DNA of 64,000 bases. Source: Ptychodera flava (taxonomy: Eukaryota > Hemichordata > Enteropneusta > Ptychoderidae). How positions within the stretch are numbered: the stretch's first letter is position 1; the number at the start of each line of letters is the position of its first letter. Under the pieces are notes generated by a model. That model was not told the DNA's origin, ran no database searches, and saw only the letters and a program-made list of their open reading frames with translations. This document shows positions 21,977-33,540 of the stretch, one piece after another. Location of the stretch: the NCBI RefSeq assembly GCF_041260155.1, contig NC_091941.1, positions 20,035,747-20,099,746 of the forward strand, given 5' to 3'. The translations under genes and the position numbers were made by a program.

Positions 21977-23106
21977 GCTGTGGAAACGCAGCTATCCGTT
22001 GGCGGAAAAAAAAATTGTTGCCCGCCAAATGGGAAAAAAAATGTCTGTGCAGAAGGGAAGGGAAAAAAATTGCTGTGATGCACCCTTGGGTGGTAGTCCA
22101 GCATTCAGTGGTCTCTGGAGCTGCCACCTACAGTGGCGTTTTTGAACGAGAATCTTTGAAAACAGATTTATATTGTCTGTGGAGCTACCGCAGCAGCATT
22201 TTTGAATGGGTATCCATAGAAGCAGAGACCTCCACACACAAGCAATAATCACAGTCACTCTGTGTGGAGTGACCGCACATACAGAGTGACCAGACATGAA
22301 TATGCACCTGTATTCTGCTGCTGCACTTCCCAACTGCACTGTATCATAAATGCAATGCTGCCAGTGTTGGAATAAACATGAGAATATTTGTCAAGTCTAC
22401 AAAAGAGATTGAAATCAATTGACAAACTATAAATCTCATTATAAAGTGAAAAGTGTAACATTTTGTCTCAAATTTTACTAGAAAACAAAAAACTGGTGAA
22501 TGTCAATGTCATGTTGTATGCCATCTGATCAGATATTTCATGATGAAGAAAAGAATATTAATCTGCCATTCATATCTCAGTAAATATGTATAATTTGTGA
22601 TATTCATTGGAAGTGTAATTGCTTTAACTCAAGTCTTCAGTCGTTGACATTGCCTTGGTGTTGTACTTTAAACAGTGACTGAAAATGTAAAGGATAAGAT
22701 TTGTAAACATGTTAAAAACAGCTCGATTTTACAACATTGTGATGGAATAATTTTGTATTTTGAAAAAGAATTTGCTTTGAAGCAACCTCTGGAAAAAAAA
22801 AAATTGCTGCCAGGGTTGGTAACAAATTTGTCGCCATACCCATTTCCTCCAGGCCCCCCCCCCCCCCCGAAATCAAATTGGCCACCCCTAACTTGGTATT
22901 CACAAATACTGGTTAGCAGAGTGGGCTAGAGGAATCCAGGGGGATTGAAAGTTATCTCATAGTAGCAGGGGATTCAAACAGCTTGCACTTGATACAGGGT
23001 ATCTGAAAATATTTTGGTTCCCATTTTTTATACATTTTCAGATTCCACATTTTGGTAGGAAATTCAATAAAAGAATTGTTATATCATTCGTTTGCTCTAA
23101 TGAAAA
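21977..23106. other. Repeat-derived spacer without recognised gene
   Basis: Contains spaced A-runs followed by TTG (22009-22075 and 22790-22805) and a C-run at 22853-22868 next to GAAATCAAATTGG. This resembles the inner blocks of the hAT-like element at 19828-21587, so these are probably pieces of related elements. No bounded element or gene could be drawn. Confidence 0.45.
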
Positions 23107-23340
23107 TAACAATTAAACAAATTCTAGAATTATGGCATTTCATGATTTTTATTTTGTAAAAATGTAAAATATTCATAAGAAAACCAACTGTGACAAGTAA
23201 ACCTTGTAACAGAGGACAGAAGCTGTATAAACTGCTGATAATTTTTTTCAATATTTATCAAATGTATCAACTACAGTGTCTTGCTATCTCCCTACAGCAT
23301 GCTGAAACACAGTATTCAACCTGTCAACAAACCTGTATAT
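23107..23340 (+). repeat. Direct repeat copy 2 (pair with 17930-18185)
   Basis: Diverged direct copy of the segment at 17930-18185. It is followed immediately by a TG/TA/GA microsatellite. Confidence 0.7.
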
Positions 23341-23351
23341 GTGTGTGTATG

Positions 23352-23446
<95 letters not shown>
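23341..23446. repeat. (TG/TA)n-(GA)n compound microsatellite
   Basis: TGTG/TATG units pass into about 30 TA units and then about 21 GA units. Confidence 0.95.
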
Positions 23447-23448
<2 letters not shown>

Positions 23449-23607
23449 ATCTAGTTGATGTAGCGAACAAAAATACTGCCAAAATTATCAAAGTTACAGC
23501 TACTGCCCCTGAATAATATACCAGATTTTTGTCAGCAACTTTCATCCAAAAAAAGGTCAGCATGGCCAAATATACACAATGAAAATCCACAGGTGTCTGT
23601 ACCTTTA

Positions 23608-23702
23608 TAGCCTAGGCTCTGAACAGAGTGTTTTAGCCGCAGACTTATTTTTGCCTTCGCCAAACTCCCAAGGCCAAAACACCCTGTTCAGAGTCTAGGC
23701 TA
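23608..23702. repeat. Short palindromic element, 31-base arms
   Basis: Left arm TAGCCTAGGCTCTGAACAG...; right arm, opposite strand, TAGCCTAGACTCTGAACAG.... The arms are 31 bases with three mismatches, around a loop of about 33 bases. It lies upstream of the nucleoside hydrolase and is probably a foldback or MITE relic. Confidence 0.75.
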
Positions 23703-24455
23703 GTACTGTACAACTGACAAGGGTATATTCGATACACCAAATTAGGTAATTACCCAGCAACTAAGTTGAGCAGTTTGCTATATGACCTGCCGTTCACCTG
23801 AACAAGTGTCTGTTTTATTGTCTGAAGACTGATAAGGAATCCGCCAAAGTAGCAGGCGGCTGCTCAACTGAGTAAACTGATATGCCTATACTTGAGCAAA
23901 CCATTTTTGACTAACACCAGTTCGAAGGAGAGTTTTGCCATTTTTGAAATGTTTTCTATGAACAGATGGACAGACTGAATATGTATTACTGTACCCCAGT
24001 AACAGAAATGGAACACTTTTAATTACCAAATACCAGGATTGTCAGTGCCTTTTAACGTGAGCTTCACCTTATTGCGATTTGAAGTTAACATATCTTGCAA
24101 TTTTTCCAGATATTCTTTGAATTCTAATTATTCAATGAAATGTTGCCATCACAGCAACATTCATTCACAATTGAATTGGGCAAATAAATTTAACAGTTTT
24201 CACTTCGATTAAAATTTCCTGCCATTTTAAAAAGAACTTGTCATAAATACAAAGAAAGCAGAGAGGGCAATGTGTAAGTCATATGCAGTCATTGTGTTCC
24301 TATGGGTGACATCATGGTGTTTCTGTTGGGTTGCAAATGAATATATATATACATTATGTCACAGTTTTTGTGCCCAGTGGTGTCTGTCATCCAAGATTTT
24401 GTATTTCTGTATTTCCCACAGTTTTTAGATACCTTTGCTTCTGTTCAGCTAAAAA

Positions 24456-27400
24456 ATGAGTAAGAAGACCAAAGTAATCATAGACTGTGATGCCGGGGTG
24501 GATGACGCCCAGGCTATTATGATGGCGCTAGCGTATCCACACATAGAGGTGCTAGGAATAACCTGTGTAGCCGGAAATGTCTCTGTTCACCAAGTCACAT
24601 TGAATGTTCTTCGCATTTTAAAGGCGTGCGGTAAACTTGGAAAGGTAAGAGAAGGAGCTCTTAGTTTTCCTCTGAGTCTTACTTCCAGACCTTGTCATTC
24701 AATTCTTCCCAAAATTACCTTGCAACTTGAAATTCTTTACCAGCATAGCCAGTGTTTGCATAAAAAGTTTGCACAGACCTGTATTGTTTGTAATGGTGAA
24801 TCATTTGCCGCGTCTTGACTCGTCCAGTTTTGCGAACAGAATTCATAATCACAAAACATGTAACTCATAAAATTAATTAAATCATTTTGGTGCAAAAGGG
24901 TGTTTCAGGCTTGTATAAAATATAGTCATTACCAATTGTCAGAATTAATTTATCAAGGTGCCAGGGTAGTATGCACCTCAAAAGTGAAAGACCTAAACTT
25001 GTGCTCAAATTTTCCTCAATGAAACTTTCAGCCTTACTCTTACCAAATTAACAATAAAAATCAGGGGTCACACTGCAAATTTTGGTATTAGAGAAACAAA
25101 TTTACCTGACATTTACCCATATTTGAAAATCAAAATGGCAGCCATCCCTGTGTTAACTGGATAGGGAAAAACAAAATTTTCAATTTCCGAAAAACTGAGA
25201 CTGTGAAAATGTTTTGTACTCAATGAGCTTTAAAAGTTAGCCTCCACAAGTGATAGATCAGTAGAGAATTGTACAAGTTTGGAGTCTGAATATCTGTCCC
25301 AGAGGCGCATTCTACCTTAATAGAATATTTCTTTAGCTATGTGAAATTCATATGTCAAGCATTTCATTACCCATGTCTGTGATATTTTGTACAAAAACAG
25401 ATTCCAGTTTACAAAGGAGCAGAGTCATCTCTGGTGAGTCGTAAAATCAACCTGGCAACTCATTTCCATGGAGATGATGGTCTTGGCGACAATCCAGATG
25501 ACAATGCGCCTGACGCGAGTCACCTGTCTTCCAAATCAGCTGTGCTGGCACTTATAGAGGAGGTCAATGCTCACCCCGGTGAGGTCTCCGTGGTGGCGAT
25601 AGGACCCCTAACTAACTTGGCCCTGGCTGCCAGGCTGGATCCAACTTTTACCCATAATGTCAAAGAAGTCAGTCTCATGGGAGGAAATATTGCAGGTCAG
25701 CAAATGTCGTCAAATCTTGAAATTATAATCTTACATGTAGCTCGCTGTATTGACAATATTGTCAATGTGTTCATATTGTTTTGATCCCCAAGCTGTGTTT
25801 TTGTATTATTTAGAAAGAGGCATGGAAGAAATTCATAGAAGAAATTCATTTTGCAATTTGTAGTTAAATGTATGGTTTTGTTGAAAGAACGGATGCTAAT
25901 ACTAAGGGATGAAGATTTAAAAGATTTTATTTAATGAACCGTTTACAGAATCTAGATACATATACATATAATCAGAGTTCGCGTTTACGCAAAAATCATG
26001 CGTATTTACGCATTGAAATTGACCCTCTACGCATTTTTTCCGTTGTTATGCATTTTCTATACGCAAAGGATAACAGTAAAATGTTTCCGAAAGCACTCCC
26101 CGCGACTGAGCTTAGGCGACAACCAGACGAGAAGAGTGCCCGCTTGACATTAAATTTGTTGCAACACATTTCTGTCAATCTCTCATTTTGTGTGGAAAGT
26201 TTCGGATTCTCTGGCCGTGGTCTGAAAAATCGGCATCGTAGTTCAAAGGCACGTTATCATGTCAGCTGTGCCTTTGAATTACGTTGCTAATTTTCAAGCG
26301 AGCGATAGTTTCTTAAACTTTTGACACAAAGTGACTGATTGACAGAAATGTTGCAACAAATTAAATGCCAACTGTGCAGTCTCATCACGTCTCACTGTCG
26401 CCAAATTTGATCAAAGCACACATGCAGCATGGCGTCGAAACAGACAACTCTATTTTCTTTCAACTTTGCTCTACGAGTCCGTGAAAAAAATGATTCAGAG
26501 GGTCAATCGAAAGACACTACCGGGCAACCCAACATGGAGAACACGGAGAAGTGCAGTGAAGTTGACCCATGTCGAAATCCACGACATATTGCCCCGATAC
26601 AACAACAGGGGATCAGCACCACAGTGAAGCCGTGAGCCGTGATGATGATGCACCGGTTATACCCTGTGCTGTTACGTTTCAGCATGTTTGAAACAATGCC
26701 CAGTTGTTCAAGTTGTTCGTTAAACTGTTTTCATTAAAATAATCTTACATCGTACAATCCGAATATGTAGTGTAGGTTTATTGAACGGCACACTGTATTT
26801 TGTAGTCAGTTTTTTTTTCATCAATCGAGTGCGGAAGTGAAATTACGCACTCAAATACAGCCATTACGCAATTTTAGCAGACTAATGCGTATGCCGTACG
26901 CGAGGAGAAAAAAGTCACCGCGAACACTGATAATATGCCCACAAATTGAAATTAATACTTGTGTCGGTCAATTGCTTGCGTTTCCATTGTGTTTTTTGTA
27001 AATGAAAGAAACTTTTTACTCCAAGTTTTTTTAACTCAGATCTTGCATTTATCTTTTTACTATCTCATCAAAATTTGTTCAAATTTGTTGGGGATAGATT
27101 ATTTAAATCACAGTGAATCATGTAAGAATTCATTATGGTTATCCCCTGGTAGTACATTATCAAACTCTTGTCAACTTCAGTGTCATGTAATACACCGTTG
27201 AAAAAATAAAATCGCTTGCGAGTTACTTCGAAAACTTACACACAATAACGTCACCAATTGTACTCATGCTATTATGATGTGCAAATGGTATTTGAAGCAC
27301 GATCTCTCACCGTTTTGAAGATCCGGGTAATGGATAGAATCAAAAATATTCACCTGTCTTGCTCTAATGTTTAGGTCGTGGAAATGTCACGGCAACGGCG

Positions 27401-30227
27401 GAGTTCAATTTCTATGTTGATGCAGAAGCTGCCCATGTTGTACTGAATGATTTTCACTGCCCAGTCTACATCACAAGCTGGGAGACAACGTGCAATTTTC
27501 CATTAAAACAGGTTAGTGATATCATTTCCTCAAGTGCATGGCCAAGTTTGTGGCAAAAGTGATGGTGTATGGTGATTTGAGCCCAAAATTTAGGAAGTTG
27601 ACCAGCCATCATCAAAAACATAAAAAAGCTCCTAAATCATAAATTTCAAATCACCAGGGTAGTTTTCCCCTCATCTTATCCTCTGTCGTCATATAATTTA
27701 GATATTTTGTTTATTTAAATCTCAGTTACCACCCACCAGAAGCTAGACACTCATTGCCTTGGCATTTGCTATTTTCTGGCTCCAATTCACATTCATTCCT
27801 CTTTCAAAAAGAGAATAAATTCCTCATAAGGCCAGAGAAAAAAAAAATCTTGTTCATCGGATTTTTTGGACCAAGTTCCAGGAGCGGCGAGCGAAAAGTT
27901 TTTTTTAATTTTTTTTTAGGCCGAAGGTAAACGCGGTTCTCTGGCATTTTTGCACAGATGCAGACAAGGCAAGATAATTGTTTCCCTTTTTACCAGAAAT
28001 ATCTCAGACAAGAAACACTGATACTGGTAACTGAATTCAATACTATATTTCCCAACAATAACATAGTGTTTGCACAACATATTCTGAGTATTTCAACATT
28101 CTCTCAGAATAAAACTGAAATGTACAGCAAATCACTGAAATCCAACAATTCAGTATTGTCCTTTAATATTGTCCTGGTGGGACCTAGCATCTGAGTTTTT
28201 TCATTTTACTTTGGCCCCATGTTTTGGCCTCTTTACCACTGTCTCTACACATTTTACACAATGGTCTAACAACACTGTACTGTGATCGGAGTGAAGTTAT
28301 ATAGTCATCATTCAGAAGGCTGTCTTGTACTCCACAATAGAAACAGCAAGCTTCAAATGATACTTTAACATCGACGCAACCATGTGTTTTGTCATTGCCG
28401 TAAATTTTTATACTTTCGATGCAATTTTCATTCAATCGGATGCACTGTCCATCTGCTGTCACGATCTTGTTGAACAAATCGCCGAACGTAATATCAGGAC
28501 AAACACTGAATAGCGTCTTTGGAACTAACTGTTGGCCATCACGTTGAATGTTGGCGATCAAATTAATACTCATGATGTGACATGTACTAACCTTTACAAA
28601 ACGAGGAAGTTTCTGACCAAATCGACCCACTTTGCGCCGTGATTCGCCAAATTCAGACGTCACAACAACGTGTTGGCGGTCAACTATTAAAGTCCAAACA
28701 CGTCTGAAGTCTCATTCAAAATCCCGTGCCCGCGAAAACCCGACAAAGTGTAGGGCCCTACCAGCGGCAGTACTAAAAATATTTGTAATGGGGAAGTAAG
28801 AATTTGCAGCGATCAAAAAAAAAAAAAAAAATTCCAAATATGCCAAAGTAGAAGCGGCGATTCCGATGAACAATTTATTTTTTCTTCCTGGCCTAAGAGT
28901 TGTGTTTTGTAACAGCATTTTAATTTATTTATGCTGAACATGTGCATGTCTTGGTTGTGCCTTTGGCGTAAGCATTCTGTGGAGCCCTACAACACTGAAT
29001 GATTAAATCAGCAGAATCGCATAAGTTTTACACATTTTACCTTACTCTCTGTCTACACAATAACTTTGATTTCAAAAATCGCATTTTCTTTTCCAGGAAT
29101 GGTTTCTCAAGTGGCTAGAAAAGTCAACAGAAAAAGGTAGATTTATGAAACGGATCAACAAGACTGCTATGGAATACTACACTAGTGAAAGGGTGAGCTT
29201 CTTGTTTTCTGTGACAGTCACCATCCATCAGGGAAGTTTCATATTTAAGTTGCAACATATTTTCTTTTGGTGTGTCTGATAAAAATTGTTACCAAAATAA
29301 ACAAAAAAATTAGATCATTGCATAATGCATGAGAAGATACAGTTTTGGTTATTGTGAAATTTTAAACTGCCTCTGATACCACTTTCACACTGCAGAGTTC
29401 AGGTCACCTCTGAGGTGTCCCAGATTTTGAAAAACTATTGTGAACTATCTGAGCCAGCCCTGGGCCAGCCTAATTAAGGTAGGGTCAGGGGGTGGGTTCA
29501 GAGCCGACCCAAATTTTAGACCAGGCCCAAATCATGTATGTTAACAGTTTAGCTCGGCCCTGAACCATAAGTGACCCAGAAACGAGTTATTCAAATATAG
29601 GAAGGACGCAGGCCAAATGTTTCTCTTATCACAATTTAGGGCCAGGCCCAGCTAGAGGCGGCCATTGACCTTAGTCTGAATTTAACATGGCTAGTAGTAC
29701 ATGTTCAATATCCCATCTGAAATTTTCTCCATATTATTTTGCTTTGTTAGAGTAGGTGTAAGGTAAATGATAAAATCTTTATGTAGCCATGATATCATTG
29801 TTTAACTCAATCATATACATGTAGCTAAGGAGCTGTCCAATGGTTATACCTTTCTTATTCACAACCTCGTCACTTAATCCTCAAAATCCATAACCAGACA
29901 GGAACAAGTATTTTTCATTAAAAGCTATATTTTACATGAGTGTCACTTATCTACTTACACTCTGACCAACAGGGGCAAAAAGAATGTGGCACACAGGATT
30001 ATGTCACCTGTGACCCCATCGCCATGGCATTGGTCATCAACAAGAAGTTCATCCAAGAGACCAAGAAACACCACGTGACCGTTGAACTTGGAGGAGAAAT
30101 CACAAGGGGACTGATGGTCGTTGATTGGTCGGATCGCTTTGACAAATCCAAGGAAGTCAACACATTCCTCCTTACAAAGTTTGATCAGGACATGCTAACA
30201 GATATGATGGAATTATCACTGGCATAA
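24456..30227 (+). CDS. Inosine-uridine-preferring nucleoside hydrolase family protein (5 exons)
   Basis: Exons: 24456-24644, 25401-25695, 27375-27511, 29097-29192, 29973-30227; all introns GT-AG, phases 0,1,0,0, total 323 aa, normal for the family. Members cleave the N-glycosidic bond of ribonucleosides to a free base and ribose in salvage, using a bound Ca2+. The N-terminal metal motif is D10-C-D-A-G-V-D-D (D10, D12, D16, D17). Exon 2 has HFHGDDGLGDNP and the VVAIGPLTNLALAARLDP stretch followed by VSLMGG; exon 3 GNVTATAEFNFYVDAEAA; exon 5 TCDPIAMAL, the last metal Asp. The catalytic His that precedes this Asp in the Crithidia enzyme is Cys here, as I recall for one subgroup. No signal peptide, so probably cytosolic. 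Every intron is rich in repeats. Substrate cannot be read from sequence. Confidence 0.92.
24955..25320 (+). mobile_element. MITE-A copy in nucleoside hydrolase intron 1
   Basis: About 0.37 kb, starting near AAGGTGCCAGGGTAGTATGC and ending GGCGCATTCTACCTTAA. The inner landmarks are those of the full copy at 43479-43842: a run close to AATAAAAATCGGGGGTCAC, AAATTTTGGTA(C/T), AAAATGGC(A/C)GCCAT, and AGTGGTAGATCAGA-like text. Confidence 0.8.
25973..26929. mobile_element. hAT-like non-autonomous element in nucleoside hydrolase intron 2
   Basis: The left end starts CAGAGTTCGCG and the right end, opposite strand, starts CAGTGTTCGCG, ends typical of hAT elements. No clean 8-base duplication was seen (CATATAAT versus ATAATATG), so it is old or my ends are slightly off. 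A 68-codon frame at 26429-26635 starting MASKQTTLFSFNF resembles N-termini of hAT or BED-type transposases, but no catalytic region follows. A diverged palindrome at 26104-26408 sits in the interior. Confidence 0.5.
26104..26408. repeat. Long imperfect palindrome inside the hAT-like element
   Basis: Arms of about 145 bases, centred near 26255. The best matching parts are AATTTGTTGCAACA...TTTCTGTCAATC (26153-26180) against its complement at 26337-26364, and TTCAAAGGCAC against GTGCCTTTGAA at the centre. The arms have diverged by many substitutions. It looks like a foldback element inserted in, or grown from, the hAT-like element. Confidence 0.6.
27830..28893. mobile_element. PIF/Harbinger-like transposon by ends, carrying an ORF
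   Basis: Inverted ends: left GGCCAGAGAAAAAAAAAATC with TTGTTCATCGGA; right, opposite strand, GGCCAGGAAGAAAAAATAAA with TTGTTCATCGGA. Both are flanked by TAA (27827-27829 and 28894-28896), the three-base TWA target duplication of PIF/Harbinger elements. It lies in intron 3 of the nucleoside hydrolase and contains the minus-strand ORF 28184-28663. No DDE transposase or Myb-like protein was recognised, so mobilisation would be in trans. Confidence 0.6.
28184..28663 (-). CDS. Cysteine-rich ORF of unknown family inside a transposon
   Basis: 159 codons from ATG to stop on the strand opposite the host gene, wholly inside the TAA-flanked element. The C-terminal third has CCFYC followed about 30 residues later by PLCKMC, a pair of C-x2-C knuckles that could bind one zinc ion. 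The middle (SVCPDITFGDLFNKIV) reads like a folded domain, and the tail is basic (KMKKLRC). The start may instead be an internal exon, since a GTTAGT donor-like site lies near 28590. It could be a transposon-encoded protein fragment, a captured host exon, or a terminal exon of a multicopy gene. I do not recognise it. Confidence 0.45.
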   Translation of the reverse strand: MTSEFGESRRKVGRFGQKLPRFVKVSTCHIMSINLIANIQRDGQQLVPKTLFSVCPDITFGDLFNKIVTADGQCIRLNENCIESIKIYGNDKTHGCVDVKVSFEACCFYCGVQDSLLNDDYITSLRSQYSVVRPLCKMCRDSGKEAKTWGQSKMKKLRC

Positions 30228-30635
30228 ATGTACATTTGATATTTTATGATAGCCTCATGCATTTATTTGCATGAATCAAGAAATTTGTAAAATACATGTA
30301 TTTTTACTGAGTAAATCTTTGTCATGGTTGTTTTTTAGCTTCCCAAACTAGGAAGAGTCCCTTCCAAAAAAGTCAATCCTATGTAGAGTATACAACTCTC
30401 CCAGATGTACGATTGGCTACGAAGGAACCCAGCTATTTTGAGTGTTGTTATCATTTGTTATATAAAAATTCAAGTGCCAGGCACTCTTCCTATTATTTTC
30501 AAAAAATCTGTGTGCAAAAAATCTGCAAGTTTCCCAGTCAACATTCATACAATGACAAGTGATCATAAATTGTTTGTGAAGTATCTGTGGAATCAAAGGC
30601 AGTATAAGGGAATGCTCCTGTCTCCTGCCTATGGT

Positions 30636-31315
30636 TTAACCCTTTGAGAACCAAAGTCAATTTTCATTGCCTTTATGAAATATGTCGCAAGTCAATTTTT
30701 AGCTCATATTTGGTATGTATAGAAATACCAAAAAGAGCTTATATGGTGAGTCAATGGCGTCTGTATGTCCATATGTATGTGGGTATGTATGTATGTGCGG
30801 ATGTATGTCCGTCACACGCAAAAGTTCCCATACTGCCAAAGCTACCATCTCAGTATTTGGTGTACAGATAGATGCAGGGGTTGAGATGTGAATTTGTTCA
30901 AATGAACACATCAGTGTCAAAAATGTGCAAATGAGGTAGGAAAAAGGGAAATCCTGCAAATGCGCAGGAGTAGTGGCATGCCAGTGACAGAAACAGGCTA
31001 CTCCACTGACCTCGAGTCATTTCCTGTCATTGTTTATGATCTGTTACATATTACAGACTGGTTCAAACTAAGAGGGACTAGCTGTTTCTGCTACGCATGT
31101 TGCTAAAGTTGACCTCCAGTACCTAAAGTTTCAGACCTTATTTACTGTTGTCACTCTTGTTTTTCTGGTTTAAATATTTCTTGTTGTTATTCTGGTTATA
31201 TTTTGCCAAAATTTTGATAAAAAAACTTTAGCCAGTGAAATATGAAAAAAATAACAATTTGTAAAAGGTTGCACTAAAATATTGGCGGGAAAAAATACAG
31301 TATTCGAAGGGTTAA
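30636..31315 (+). mobile_element. MITE-C copy with an internal insertion
   Basis: The left end TTAACCCTTTGAGAACCAAA and the right end (opposite strand) TTAACCCTTCGAA are bounded by TTAA. The outer ~70 and ~150 bases match the 226-base relative at 56746-56971. The extra ~450 bases between them, with TATG-rich repeats and ATGTCCGTCACACGC near 30800, look like a separate insertion. Confidence 0.6.
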
Positions 31316-32636
31316 CCATTCACCATGTAAATCAGCTACTGAGCATCAATTGATTTTTGCATTACTCATTGATTAAAATAGAATGGGGAAGTCATAGACT
31401 TTGTTTTCAGTAACTGCACAGTCAATTCTCCTTAACAAATCTTGCAGCATTGTCGATATCATGTATAGTGGTCAAAACTGTGTACCTGTATTGAAACTAA
31501 ATTCAGTTCTGCCATGAGCCCCTGTGAATCAAGTTACAAAATATATTCGTGATGGAGTAAGTGAAAGTAAATAGAATGTAATCAATGAGGGATTGTCAAA
31601 AAAACAACAAAGAAACAAACTTCAAAACTATCAAACCAATGATTTCAGAAGAGTGGATTTTTCAACAAAAAATTAAAAAAAACAACAAGAATTCAGATAT
31701 GCAGGCTTTATGCTAATTGAACAAATGTCAGTTAGAACATGCCAATAAATCTATGTAACAAATACCAAGCCAATTGCTCTATCAGCACTGGAAATTTTTG
31801 ACACAAATCGAAAAAAATATGTTAGCTGTGTTATTATGCAAGGTTCATCAACAAGACTCAATTCAGTTCCAGATAATCATTCAAACAATCCGTATTTGCT
31901 ACTCTCGTCAAATTACAGCCCTAAGTGTAGCTTCAACGTGCTAGGCCCAAAATGATGGCACAGAGCTTAGTGGAGTTCCCGGTTTTTTTTCTAGACATGT
32001 TGGACTTGATCGGGGTAGCTCAACTAGGTTTACAGAATAGTACCAATTTTGAAATATTTTATAAAAATTGTTTTTCAAAAATCAAATAGTTTGTTACCCA
32101 TGTGTCTTCTGAATCACCACCAACAAGAAAGTGGGGAAACGTATTTGATATCTGCATTATAGTAAAATTTATACATCGGGGTTTTTTGTGACCATTCATC
32201 AAATAGATAACATCGTCAGCAGATGAAAAGGTTCATTTTTGGTTGAACATATCAAAAATATATATGAGGCCAAAACATGGGGCATTATTTCAGTAACTTT
32301 CCGCCACTGTGACCGTAGTCACGGTTTACCAGAATACTGATCAAATTTTCATACTGAAAAATCCTGAGATAAACTACGCCCTCAGTGGTTTTGTGACCAG
32401 ATGTCCAACTCGGTGATATAGTGCTTGGCATGCACGATGTAGCAGACTGCGACAACAGTGACATCAAATTCCATTTTGTCATGAGTTTTACTAACTCTTG
32501 CATTGTTTCCGAAAGATAATGTTTTATAAGCAAAATCATTCTCCCCAAACTGTTTTTCATTGGTCGAAAGTAATCGGTGGAATTTTCAATGGATGATGGA
32601 AATACCCGAAAGAGAACATATGATCAAAATTCTTCA

Positions 32637-32829
32637 TTAAAGGTATACAGTCACCTGTAATCTAAATATTCCCATATATGGTCAAAGGGGTGTTCCCTGG
32701 TATTCAAAATGCCCATGTGAGGGCACTGTTTTTAAAAAGCGGCCACCCGCTTAAGATCTGTGATTGGTTAGATTTTCTCGTTCCATGGTAACTGTGGTAA
32801 AATTGGAACAGGTGACAGTATACCTTTAA
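32637..32829 (+). mobile_element. MITE-B copy 1
   Basis: 193 bases with near-perfect inverted ends TTAAAGGTATACAGTCACCT and TTAAAGGTATACTGTCACCT (opposite strand), bounded by TTAA. The copy at 61714-61905 is highly similar throughout, including AAAGCGGCCACCCGCTTAA and CTGTGATTGGTTAGATTTTC. TTAA targets are used by piggyBac and Kolobok elements, which may supply the transposase. Confidence 0.85.
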
Positions 32830-33117
32830 AAATCAAAAATTCAACAAAAATGTGAGTGATCAATACCTTTGCAGCATAATGACGGGATAGTACCTCATAT
32901 TGACCACTATGAGGTTAACCCAAGTTTTCAAGTTTGAATGTACCTCCGGGACCGAAATTCGGTTTGCAGTATCAGAATTTTATAAAGCTTTTTGCTCTGC
33001 TACTTGTATGGACTCGTTCTGAACCCTGTAGCGCAAATGAACTTTTTGTCAGCTTTTTCTCCCCGTGACACTCTAAAATTTCATTTCGAGTTATACATAG
33101 GAGAAATAGAGGCCATG

Positions 33118-33437
33118 TAAGATGGTCACCTTTGATCGTATGCGCCTCTAAAATGAAAGACTTAAACTTTTACTCAAAATTTCATCGAAGAATCTTTCAA
33201 CTATTTCCTTTCAAAATGACAAATAAAAATGGAGGGGGGTCACCGTGCAAATTTTGGTACTAGAGAAACAAATTAGACAAGGTCTATCGGTTTCGATACC
33301 TGAAAATGGCCGCCACTTCCGTCTGATAGTATTTCTTTGCCCAAGAGCTTTAAAGTGAGCCCCACAAGTGGTAGATCAGAAAAGAATTGTAGAAATTTGA
33401 GAGTCGGACTATCTGTCCCCGAGACGCGTTACCTTAA
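33118..33437 (+). mobile_element. MITE-A copy
   Basis: Diverged copy ending GAGACGCGTTACCTTAA. It includes AATAAAAATGGAGGGGGGTC, AAAATGGCCGCCA and AGTGGTAGATCAGAAAAGAA. The left boundary near GATGGTCACCTTTGATCGTA has decayed. Confidence 0.7.
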
Positions 33438-33473
33438 TTCCTCATTTTAACAGAAACTGGTTTATGGTTTCCT

Positions 33474-33540
33474 TGAGGAAAGTCGGAGCAAAAGTTTATA
33501 AACCTTTCAATTTTCAGACGCGTACTACTTTTACATCCTC
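33474..33540 (-). mobile_element. Partial MITE-A end, inverted
   Basis: GAGGAAAGT...AGCAAAAGTTTA...CCTTTCAATTTTCAG is the reverse complement of the left end of MITE-A, just beyond a forward copy. A similar inverted fragment lies at 56680-56730. Confidence 0.5.

Noticed and set aside
29390-29660. GGCCCAG-rich stretch in nucleoside hydrolase intron 4
   Set aside because: Suggests a repeat with GGGCCAG blocks, but I could not define ends or a second copy.
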